Shown in pieces: positions 1-5,946 of a stretch of DNA of 6,702 nucleotides. How positions within the stretch are numbered: position 1 is the stretch's first letter; each line of letters starts with the position of its first letter. The position numbers and the translations under genes are program-made. This DNA is from an uncultured Flavobacteriaceae bacterium (GTDB taxonomy: Bacteria; Bacteroidota; Bacteroidia; Flavobacteriales; Flavobacteriaceae). The DNA lies in assembly GCA_945788155.1 (NCBI GenBank), contig CALZKX010000234.1, positions 1 through 6,702 on the forward strand, in the 5' to 3' direction. The notes beneath the pieces are model-generated. The model was not told where the DNA came from, made no database searches, and worked only from the letters and a program-made list of their open reading frames with translations.

Positions 1-769
1 ATAAGCCAATAGCTTTTAAACGATGTTGTAACCAACTTGGCGACGTCTGGACGTTTAATCCAGAAATGGTTACACCACAATAACGAGGCGATCTTTGTTT
101 GTCTTGAACATCGACATCTATTTTAAGCGCACGATTATCCATGTGAAATGCACTTACCGATGGTGTAATTAACTCAAGATTTATTTCTTGCTGTACAAGT
201 CCTGCTTTTAAATCGCGAGCGACTCCAAAATGACTCATGGCATCGGCTCTATTGGGTGTTAACCCAATTTCGAAAACTTGGTCGTTTTCAATTTCAAAAA
301 TATCAGCAGCCAAGGTCCCAACAGGAATCTTGCTATCAAGAATCATAATCCCATCATGCGACGAACCTAGACCTAATTCGTCTTCAGCGCAAATCATACC
401 ATGACTTTCTTCACCTCTAATCTTTCCTTTTTTAATAGTCCAAGCTTCACCTTCGGCAGAGTATAACGTCGTTCCAATTGTAGCTACAGGTACTTTTTGT
501 CCAACAGCAACATTTGGTGCACCACAAACGATATGTAAATGTTCTTTGGTACCTATATTAACGGTTGTCACTTTTAGTCTATCGGCATTTGGATGTTGTT
601 CACAAGTTATAACTTCGCCAACAATAACACCTTCCAAACCACCTTTAACCGATTGATAGGCTTCAATGCCTTCAATTTCCAACCCTAAGTCTGTTAGTAG
701 TTCGCCAGTTTTTTGGGCTTTCCAGTCTATGTTAATAAATTGCTTTAACCAATTATATGAAATCTTCAT
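1..769 (-). CDS. pheT: Phenylalanine--tRNA ligase beta subunit, N-terminal part (runs off the left edge)
   Basis: PheT pairs with PheS as an (alpha-beta)2 enzyme that charges tRNA-Phe in the cytoplasm; the catalytic site is in PheS, while PheT provides tRNA binding and editing. The reading frame starts with ATG at 769-767 and stays open for 256 codons to the window edge, so the C-terminal two thirds (the family is about 800 residues) is missing. The start MKISYNWLKQFI is typical of PheT. Residues about 42-155 form the EMAP-II-like tRNA-binding domain, with HPNADRLKV at 59-67, VCGAPNV at 81-87 and the block GKIRGEESHGMICAEDELGLG at 115-135. The highly conserved TPNRADAMSHFGVARDL follows at 171-187, leading into the B3/B4 editing region. 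There is no good Shine-Dalgarno sequence. A -7 box lies about 20 bases upstream. It is divergent from the thioredoxin lipoprotein gene. No frameshift is visible. Identification is secure. Confidence 0.96.
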   Translation of the reverse strand, partial: MKISYNWLKQFINIDWKAQKTGELLTDLGLEIEGIEAYQSVKGGLEGVIVGEVITCEQHPNADRLKVTTVNIGTKEHLHIVCGAPNVAVGQKVPVATIGTTLYSAEGEAWTIKKGKIRGEESHGMICAEDELGLGSSHDGIMILDSKIPVGTLAADIFEIENDQVFEIGLTPNRADAMSHFGVARDLKAGLVQQEINLELITPSVSAFHMDNRALKIDVDVQDKQRSPRYCGVTISGLNVQTSPSWLQHRLKAIGL

Positions 770-789
770 CGTGTGCTCTTTACAAGCGA

Positions 790-797
790 CAAACCTA
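790..797 (-). promoter_or_regulatory. Candidate pheT promoter, Bacteroidetes -7 box
   Basis: Read on the minus strand these bases are TAGGTTTG, an exact fit to the Bacteroidetes -7 consensus TAnnTTTG. The box ends 20 bases before the pheT ATG, which would leave a leader of roughly 15 bases. No TTG is found at the usual -33 distance, since the upstream sequence is A/T runs, so the call rests on one half of the promoter. The box overlaps one arm of the 792-856 inverted repeat. Confidence 0.4.
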
Positions 798-856
798 CAT
801 ATTTTTTTTCATTTTTTATTGGTAAAAATAGATGAAATAAAAATATAAAGTAGGTT
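792..856. repeat. Imperfect 65-bp inverted repeat between divergent genes
   Basis: The outer arms are AACCTAC (792-798) and GTAGGTT (850-856). The pairing continues inward as ATATTTTTTTTCAT (799-812) against ATGAAATAAAAATAT (832-846), and ends in TTTTTA (813-818), loop TTGG, TAAAAA (823-828). Only a few bases are unpaired. There is no T-run outside either arm, so it does not look like a terminator. The left arm overlaps the candidate pheT -7 box. The right arm puts TAGGTT on the plus strand pointing towards the lipoprotein gene. Because the interior is so A/T rich, part of the symmetry could be chance; the GC-containing ends make the match more credible. Confidence 0.4.
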
Positions 857-991
857 CACGAAGCCATGTTTAACTAAATTAAAACCACTTGAGTAAATAT
901 AATAATACTTGACTCTTAACTCTAGGTATAAGCTTATTTTTTTATGTGCGTAATTTGTTGTTATTTCGAATTATTAAACAAATTTTTAATT

Positions 992-2197
992 ATGAGAAAA
1001 AGTGCATTGGTTTTAATCTTATTGTTGGTAATGTCTTGTCAAGAAAAAGAATTAAAAACGCTTGAAATAGGAATGTATAGAGGAAATTTAATTGGTCAGG
1101 ATAACCAAGCAATGCCATTTTTGTTTGAGGTAACCTCAGATACCACATTAAAAATATACAATGCCGATGAAGTGATTGAGGTTGATGAGATTAGTTACAG
1201 TAACGATTCAGTTTATATTAAGTTACCTTATTTTGAAACCATTATTGCTGCAAAATTTGAAGGTAACAATTTTCAAGGCCAATGGATAGAAGAGGATAGA
1301 GATAGGAGTGTGGCTATATTTGCTCAATACGGTGTTAAACAACGATTTGATGACGAAACCACTAGTAAGGTGGATGTTTCAGGTGTTTGGGAAATGGCGT
1401 TTAATAATTATGGAGATATCTATCCTTCAAAAGCTGTGTTAGAGCAAGATGGAAATAGAGTAACAGGAACAATTAGAACGCCTGTTGGAGATTATCGCTA
1501 TTTGGAAGGTATTGTTTCTGCTGATAGTATGAAGATTTCAACCTTTGATGGCGCACATGCATTTTTATTTAAAGCACATGTAACCGACTCAAGTATGGTT
1601 GGTAATTTCTATTCAGGCAACCACTCTTTGGAAACTTTTGTTGGGAAACCAAACCCAAAGTTTGAATTACCTGATGAATATACACTAACGTTTATTAAAG
1701 AAGGATACGATACGTTTAATTTTTCATTTCCTGATTTAGATGGAAATATGGTGTCGTTAAGCGATGAGCGTTTTAAAGATAAAGTGGTTTTGGTGCAGTT
1801 GATGGGTTCGTATTGCCCAAACTGTTTGGATGAAACCAAGTTCTACTCAAAATTCTATGAAGCCAATAAAGACAAAGGCTTAGAGATTGTTGCTTTGGCA
1901 TTTGAGAATGCTAAAACTAAAGAAAAAGCCATTAAGGGTATTACCAGGATGAAAGAACGTGTAGGTTTAAATTATGAGATTTTACTTGCGCAAATTGGCA
2001 CTAATGATAAAGGTAAAGCTCAAGAAAAAATGCCGATGCTTAATAAGGTGGTGTCGTATCCAACTACGATATATTTGGATAGAACTGGCAAAGTAAGAAA
2101 AATTCACACTGGTTTTAATGGTCCAGCGACAGGTGAGAAATACATTCGTTTTCAAAAAGAGTTTAATGCGTTTATGGAAATGTTATTGAGCGAATAG
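992..2197 (+). CDS. TlpA-like thioredoxin-fold lipoprotein
   Basis: The predicted product is a 401-residue envelope-anchored thiol-disulfide oxidoreductase of the TlpA/ResA type. Residues 1-16, MRKSALVLILLLVMSC, form a lipoprotein signal with a hydrophobic core and lipobox VMSC, so Cys16 would be lipidated. The ATG at 992 was chosen because it starts this signal; an in-frame ATG at 944 would place 16 unrelated residues ahead of it. Residues about 25-115 and 127-225 look like two similar beta-rich modules that I cannot name. The C-terminal thioredoxin domain, from about residue 240, holds CPNC (Cys275, Cys278) after the strand KVVLVQLMGSY, and the expected cis-proline loop SYPTT at Pro357. In this family the CxxC pair reduces or exchanges disulfides of partner proteins outside the cytoplasm; the partner here is unknown. 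It stands alone, divergent from pheT and convergent with recG. No clear promoter or Shine-Dalgarno site was found. Confidence 0.88.
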   Translation: MRKSALVLILLLVMSCQEKELKTLEIGMYRGNLIGQDNQAMPFLFEVTSDTTLKIYNADEVIEVDEISYSNDSVYIKLPYFETIIAAKFEGNNFQGQWIEEDRDRSVAIFAQYGVKQRFDDETTSKVDVSGVWEMAFNNYGDIYPSKAVLEQDGNRVTGTIRTPVGDYRYLEGIVSADSMKISTFDGAHAFLFKAHVTDSSMVGNFYSGNHSLETFVGKPNPKFELPDEYTLTFIKEGYDTFNFSFPDLDGNMVSLSDERFKDKVVLVQLMGSYCPNCLDETKFYSKFYEANKDKGLEIVALAFENAKTKEKAIKGITRMKERVGLNYEILLAQIGTNDKGKAQEKMPMLNKVVSYPTTIYLDRTGKVRKIHTGFNGPATGEKYIRFQKEFNAFMEMLLSE

Positions 2198-2310
2198 TTT
2201 GCTTGAAAACTGCATATCGTGGATGGTTTTGTTAGGCGTAAAGCTGTGAGAGTTTTTCTGTGGAAACCTAAATAAAACAAAAACACAAAGAATTTTATAT
2301 CGAACTTACG

Positions 2311-4860
2311 TTAACTAATATAATTCCAAATATTTTTGTATTTACTTAGTTGTCTATAAGTATTCAGAATAGTTTTGTTTTCAGAAAGAGAAAGCGATGG
2401 GTCGTTGTTTAAAATGCGTTTGGCGTAATATCGTGCTTGTTGCAAAATATCTTTATCCTTTATAATGTCGGCAATTTTTAAGTTCAAAACACCACTTTGC
2501 TGTGTTCCCATAATATCACCAGGACCTCGCAATTTTAAATCTACTTCGGCAATTTCAAAACCATCATTGGTTTTTACCATGGTTTCTAATCGCGTTTTAC
2601 TGTCGTTACTTAATTTGTGGCTAGTCATTAAAATACAGTAACTTTGTTCGGCACCACGACCTACTCGACCTCGTAATTGGTGTAATTGTGACAAGCCAAA
2701 ACGTTCGGCACTTTCTATAACCATAACCGAAGCGTTTGGCACATTTACACCAACCTCAATCACTGTTGTAGCCATCATAATCTGTGTTTTACCTTTTACA
2801 AAGCGCTGCATTTCATAATCTTTATCTGCGGCTTTCATTTTTCCATGTACAATAGAGATTTGGTAGTCTGGTTTTGGGAAATCACGCTCTAAACTAGCAT
2901 AACCATCCATTAAATCTTTATAATCCATAGTTGCACTTTCTTGGATTAAAGGATACACAATATAAACTTGCCTGCCTTTAGCAATTTCATCTTTTAAAAA
3001 ACGCCAAACTTTAAGTCGGTTATTATCATAACGATGCACTGTTTTTATATCCTTTCTTCCAGGTGGTAATTCATCAATTATAGAGATGTCCAAATCACCA
3101 TAAACAGACATAGCTAAAGTTCTTGGGATTGGAGTAGCAGTCATAATTAAAATGTGTGGAGGTGTAGAAGCCCCTCTAATCTCCCCAGAGGGGAGACTTT
3201 TTAGCCACTTTTCTATATATTCTAAAACTTTATCAATATTTCCAATAATTTGTTCATTGGTAAATCTAATAACTGAAAAACCAATTTCTTTCAGAATTTG
3301 CATACGCAACTCATCAGCTTCTTTTTGTTCAATTGTTGTATGATAACCTCCATCAACTTCTATAATCAAGTTTTTTTCTAACGAAACAAAATCAACTATA
3401 AATTCATCTATGATGTGCTGTCTTCTAAATTTTGTATCGAGTTTTTTTGCCCTTAAACATTCCCATAAAATACGCTCAGCTTCCGTACTATTTTTTTTAT
3501 TTTTCTGTTGTAGTTCTTTTATCAATTTATAAGTAGATGGTCGAGCAGTTTTATATCTGTTAAGTATAGGTTTTGCGTCCTCCCTTTGGGAGGAAAGAGG
3601 AGGGCCTTTCTTCCACAATTTACTTCTCTGTGCGACTCCAAATCTGTGTTGTTCGTCAATAATTGCGAGCCCTAAATTTTTGAATTTCACCTTATCTTCA
3701 AGCAAAGCATGAGTGCCAATTAGGATCTGTAATTCGCCATTTTCGAGTGATTCATGAATTTTTTTGCGTTCTAAAGTTTTAGTTGAACCTGTTAATAGTT
3801 TTATACTGATATTCAGATTTTTACATTGTTCATTTAAATTGTTATAGTGTTGAACTGACAAAATTTCAGTCGGAGCCATTAAGCAAGCCTGAAAACCGTT
3901 GTCAAGTGCTATAAACATTGACATTAATGCAACTATGGTTTTTCCAGAACCAACATCACCTTGCAAAAGCCGGTTCATTTGTGCATTGCTACCTAAATCA
4001 TGTCTAATTTCTTTAATCACTCGTTTTTGAGCATTGGTTAATTCAAAGGGTAAATGTTCTTCAAAAAAGGTGTTGAAATAGTTACCTACTTTCTCAAAAG
4101 GAAAGCCTTTTATTTTTGATTTATGAATCAGATTTTTTAGAATTAATTGTAGTTGTATGTAAAATAATTCTTCAAATTTTAACCTAAATTGAGCTCGTGC
4201 TAAAAGTGCTTGAGATTTCGGAAAATGGATGTTAAAAAGTGCTTCAGATTTTGAAATTAATTTTTGTTCTTCTATTAGGGTTTCAGATAAGGTTTCAGTA
4301 AATTTTCCTTTGGTATCCAAAAACAATTGTTGCATTATTTTTATAATTACACGATTGCTAATACCTTTATTGGAAAGTTTTTCTGTTGATGGATACACAG
4401 CTTGCATGGCTGTACTTATTTTTTTTTCATAATCTACTTGTAACTCCATTTCAGGATGTGGCATACTGAATACTCCATTAAACCAATTGACCTTTCCGAA
4501 TATTACATAAGGCGTATTTTGTTTTATACTTTCCCGAATCCATTTATGGCCTCTAAACCAAACCAGTTCCATGTTTCCTGTGTCATCTTTAAATGTTGCG
4601 ACCAACCGTTTGCCTCTCCCGACGCTTCGGGATTGGGTCACTTCTTTTAGGTTGGTAATTTGTCCAATAACTTGAACTTCAGCCGAGTTTTGCTGTAATT
4701 GATTTATTTTGTAATACCGAGTCTTGTCAATATAACGGTTTGGAAATAAGTTGATTAAATCTTGATAGGTATGAATACCAAGCTCCTTGCGCAATAAATC
4801 GGCACGATTTGGACCAACGCCTTTTAAATAATTTATTGGTGTTTGAAGGTTTGTGTTCAT
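2311..4860 (-). CDS. recG: ATP-dependent DNA helicase RecG with an inserted DUF559 nuclease domain
   Basis: RecG is a branched-DNA helicase that remodels stalled forks and Holliday junctions in the cytoplasm. The product starts MNTNLQTPINYLKGVGPNRAD, the usual N-terminus of the wedge region. Motifs are in order: Walker A GDVGSGKT (301-308), DEQH (402-405), TATPIPR (574-580), and QLHQLRGRVGRG (725-736), followed by the C-terminal region. The total is 849 residues against about 700 for the family. The surplus is residues about 419-565, a DUF559/Vsr-like endonuclease domain bounded by palindromic repeats and inserted between motifs II and III. Removing it leaves about 702 residues with KLWKKG next to TPPHILIMTATPIPR, a normal RecG junction. 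All helicase motifs look intact, so the protein may still work, but this is inferred. A shorter in-frame palindrome encodes residues 77-82. Upstream, TATTGTTG at 4883-4890 (minus strand) is a one-mismatch -7 box. Confidence 0.95.
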   Translation of the reverse strand: MNTNLQTPINYLKGVGPNRADLLRKELGIHTYQDLINLFPNRYIDKTRYYKINQLQQNSAEVQVIGQITNLKEVTQSRSVGRGKRLVATFKDDTGNMELVWFRGHKWIRESIKQNTPYVIFGKVNWFNGVFSMPHPEMELQVDYEKKISTAMQAVYPSTEKLSNKGISNRVIIKIMQQLFLDTKGKFTETLSETLIEEQKLISKSEALFNIHFPKSQALLARAQFRLKFEELFYIQLQLILKNLIHKSKIKGFPFEKVGNYFNTFFEEHLPFELTNAQKRVIKEIRHDLGSNAQMNRLLQGDVGSGKTIVALMSMFIALDNGFQACLMAPTEILSVQHYNNLNEQCKNLNISIKLLTGSTKTLERKKIHESLENGELQILIGTHALLEDKVKFKNLGLAIIDEQHRFGVAQRSKLWKKGPPLSSQREDAKPILNRYKTARPSTYKLIKELQQKNKKNSTEAERILWECLRAKKLDTKFRRQHIIDEFIVDFVSLEKNLIIEVDGGYHTTIEQKEADELRMQILKEIGFSVIRFTNEQIIGNIDKVLEYIEKWLKSLPSGEIRGASTPPHILIMTATPIPRTLAMSVYGDLDISIIDELPPGRKDIKTVHRYDNNRLKVWRFLKDEIAKGRQVYIVYPLIQESATMDYKDLMDGYASLERDFPKPDYQISIVHGKMKAADKDYEMQRFVKGKTQIMMATTVIEVGVNVPNASVMVIESAERFGLSQLHQLRGRVGRGAEQSYCILMTSHKLSNDSKTRLETMVKTNDGFEIAEVDLKLRGPGDIMGTQQSGVLNLKIADIIKDKDILQQARYYAKRILNNDPSLSLSENKTILNTYRQLSKYKNIWNYIS
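3170..3196 (-). repeat. REP-like palindromic repeat, copy B (C-terminal end of the nuclease cassette)
   Basis: A perfect 7-bp stem, TCTCCCC / GGGGAGA with loop AGA, lies at 3180-3196. On the minus strand it is followed by the tail TTAGAGGGGC, which reaches 3170. It is markedly GC-rich within AT-rich DNA. It has the same palindrome-then-AGAGGGG design as copies at 3579-3606 and 5910-5946. It is translated in the RecG frame as LPSGEIRGA. The tail points outward from the cassette, mirroring the copy at the other end. Confidence 0.8.
3579..3606 (+). repeat. REP-like palindromic repeat, copy A (N-terminal end of the nuclease cassette)
   Basis: The stem CCTCCC / GGGAGG with loop TTT is at 3579-3593. 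It is followed on the plus strand by the tail AAAGAGGAGGGCC to 3606. It is in the opposite orientation to the copy at 3170-3196, with the tail again pointing outward, so the two form an inverted pair around the nuclease domain. The similarity may extend a few bases into the flanks, AAGAAAGGCCC against AGAAGCCCC, which makes the precise insertion point uncertain. It is translated as GPPLSSQRED in RecG. Confidence 0.8.
4617..4632. repeat. Short GC-rich palindrome in frame inside recG
   Basis: TCCCGA (4617-4622) and TCGGGA (4627-4632) flank CGCT, giving a perfect 6-bp stem with a 4-base loop. It encodes RecG residues 77-82 (SRSVGR), between the strand ending NLKEVTQ and RGKRLVATF in the N-terminal wedge domain. 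Its GC content stands out from the surrounding gene. From memory, RecG of related species passes this point without an extra SRSVG-like stretch, which would make it a small in-frame insertion. That comparison has not been run. Confidence 0.45.
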
Positions 4861-4925
4861 TCAACTAAAATAATTCTTTTGTCAACAATAGCAAGGTTAA
4901 TTAGTGGTTGGTTTTAACTTTTTGG

Positions 4926-4933
4926 TATATTTG
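4926..4933 (+). promoter_or_regulatory. Promoter -7 box for the first patatin gene
   Basis: TATATTTG matches the Bacteroidetes -7 consensus TAnnTTTG exactly. It ends only four bases before the ATG at 4938, so transcription would start at or within a few bases of the start codon. A TTG at 4908-4910 could serve as the -33 element, though the spacing of 15 is shorter than usual. It lies in the 77-bp region divergent with recG. Confidence 0.55.
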
Positions 4934-4937
4934 ATTC

Positions 4938-5846
4938 ATGAGAGCACTAGTCATATCAGGAGGAGGAAGCAAAGGCGCCTTTGCTGGAGGTGTGGCGCAA
5001 TATCTCATTGAACAAAAAAAGCATAATTACGATCTTTTTATTGGTACATCTACTGGGAGTTTGTTGGTATCTCACTTAGCATTGCGAAAGGTTAATGAAA
5101 TTAAAGAGATTTATACCAATGTAAATCAGAGTAGTATTTTTAGCCATTGTCCATTTAAAATAAAAAATAAGCATGGCATTGAAAATATTGGAATACATCA
5201 TTATAATATCATCAAAAATTTTATCATGGGCAGTAAAACCTTTGGCGAAAGTTATAATTTAAAGAAACTAATAGAAGATTCAATTGTAGAAGATGATTTT
5301 AATCAATTAAAACAAAGCAGTATTGATGTGGTTGTAACAGTGTCAAACCTTTCGCTTAATAAAGTTGAATATAAATCAATAAATGAATGTAGTTACAAAG
5401 AGTTTTGCGAATGGACTTGGATTTCCTGCAATTATACACCCTTTATGACACTAGTTAAAAAAAATGGTTGTGAATATGCTGATGGTGGATTGGGCTCAAT
5501 GGTGCCAATCGAAGAAGCAATTAAAAGAGGCGCAACTGAAATAGATGCTATTATTTTACAAACCGAAGTGTCACAGTTAAACAGAATGCCTTCGTTAAAT
5601 CCTTTTTCACTACTAACAAATATGTTTAATTTTATGTTGGATAGAATTGAAGGACAGAACATAAGAATTGGTAAGTTTGTAGCATCAAATAACAATGCTA
5701 TCATCAATTTTTATTACACACCAACAGTATTGACGACCAATTCGCTAATTTTCAATAAAGAAAAAATGACTAAATGGTGGTATAGTGGTTTTGAGTTTGC
5801 TAAACATACTAACGAAAAGTCAAGTCCATTAGAAACAGCCGAATAA
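4938..5846 (+). CDS. Patatin-like phospholipase, first tandem copy
   Basis: A 302-residue patatin-family lipid acyl hydrolase, which cleaves fatty acyl esters with a Ser-Asp dyad. The oxyanion-hole loop GGGSKGAF is at 8-15, the nucleophile elbow GTSTGS at 36-41 with Ser38, and the catalytic Asp in DGG at 182-184. The first strand MRALVISGG starts at residue 1, leaving no room for a later start. No signal peptide or membrane segment is seen, so it is probably cytoplasmic. Natural substrate unknown. It is divergent from recG with its own -7 box directly before the ATG. A paralogue follows 100 bases downstream, aligned without gaps from residue 1 through the catalytic Asp and about half identical by eye. 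With no promoter found for the second copy, the two may be cotranscribed. Confidence 0.92.
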   Translation: MRALVISGGGSKGAFAGGVAQYLIEQKKHNYDLFIGTSTGSLLVSHLALRKVNEIKEIYTNVNQSSIFSHCPFKIKNKHGIENIGIHHYNIIKNFIMGSKTFGESYNLKKLIEDSIVEDDFNQLKQSSIDVVVTVSNLSLNKVEYKSINECSYKEFCEWTWISCNYTPFMTLVKKNGCEYADGGLGSMVPIEEAIKRGATEIDAIILQTEVSQLNRMPSLNPFSLLTNMFNFMLDRIEGQNIRIGKFVASNNNAIINFYYTPTVLTTNSLIFNKEKMTKWWYSGFEFAKHTNEKSSPLETAE

Positions 5847-5909
5847 TTAATAATATTACCAATAGATTAATGATAAAAAGTTTCAACAACAAAAAACTAA
5901 TAAAACACT

Positions 5910-5946
5910 TCTCTCCTTTGGAGAGATGCTTGAAGGACAGAGAGGA
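5910..5946 (+). repeat. REP-like palindromic repeat, copy C, solitary, between the patatin genes
   Basis: The stem TCTCTCC / GGAGAGA with loop TTT is at 5910-5926, followed by a longer tail ending in AGAGAGGA at 5939-5946, directly against the next ATG. The design matches the two repeats bounding the nuclease cassette in recG: a pyrimidine-rich arm, a TTT or TCT loop, a purine-rich arm, then an AGAGGGG-like tail. There is no nuclease and no inverted partner nearby. The left arm CTCTC (5911-5915) can pair either with the near GGAGAG or with GAGAG at 5940-5944, so two alternative hairpins are possible. Confidence 0.65.
5932..5937 (+). promoter_or_regulatory. Candidate ribosome binding site for the second patatin gene, inside the palindromic repeat
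   Basis: GAAGGA lies nine bases before the ATG at 5947, good Shine-Dalgarno spacing. Such sites are not seen before the other genes here. It falls within the tail of the REP-like repeat, so the inserted repeat may have supplied or replaced the original leader. In the outer alternative hairpin (5911-5915 with 5940-5944) it would sit in the loop, and the start codon would lie just outside the stem. Confidence 0.35.

Larger units (their letters stand above)
3170..3606 (-). mobile_element. Repeat-bounded DUF559 (Vsr-like) endonuclease cassette inserted in frame in recG
   Basis: This block of about 437 bases encodes RecG residues 419-564 or so and has no counterpart in ordinary RecG. The body matches DUF559, a PD-(D/E)XK-type family related to Vsr endonuclease: STEAERILWECLRAKKL (458-474), KFRRQH (477-482), IVDFV with Asp490, IEVDGGYH with Glu501, Asp503 and His507, then ELRMQILKEIGFSVIRFTNE (517-536). 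All the residues I would expect for catalysis are present, so the nuclease looks intact. The ends are the palindromic repeats at 3170-3196 and 3579-3606, in inverted orientation; they are translated as PPLSSQRED and SLPSGEIRGAS. There is no in-frame ATG or GTG before the nuclease core, so it appears to be made only as part of RecG. No transposase is present and no clear target duplication was seen. Boundaries are good to about five bases. Mobility is inferred, not shown. Confidence 0.8.

Noticed and set aside
666..848. Short plus-strand reading frame over the start of pheT, and similar short frames opposite recG, the lipoprotein gene and the first patatin gene
   Set aside because: They lie antisense to clear genes, have no recognisable domains and no start signals. 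They are by-products of the real coding frames.
944..991. Upstream in-frame ATG at 944 as the start of the thioredoxin lipoprotein
   Set aside because: It would put 16 residues in front of a well-formed lipoprotein signal (MRKSALVLILLLVMSC), so the ATG at 992 is preferred.
2226..2278. Possible bidirectional terminator between the convergent genes (GTTTTGTTAGG with CCTAAATAAAAC)
   Set aside because: The stem is interrupted, the loop is about 30 bases and no T-run follows on the expected strand. It is too weak to call.
3170..3606. A stand-alone vsr mismatch-repair gene or a classical insertion sequence
   Set aside because: It has no start codon of its own, no stop codon before RecG resumes, no transposase and no neighbouring cytosine methyltransferase. 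It is in the same frame as RecG throughout.
3166..3612. The RecG insert as an intein
   Set aside because: There is no Cys/Ser at the start of a splicing block, no TxxH block and no His-Asn before the C-terminal junction. The insert is a nuclease domain plus translated repeats, with no splicing domain.
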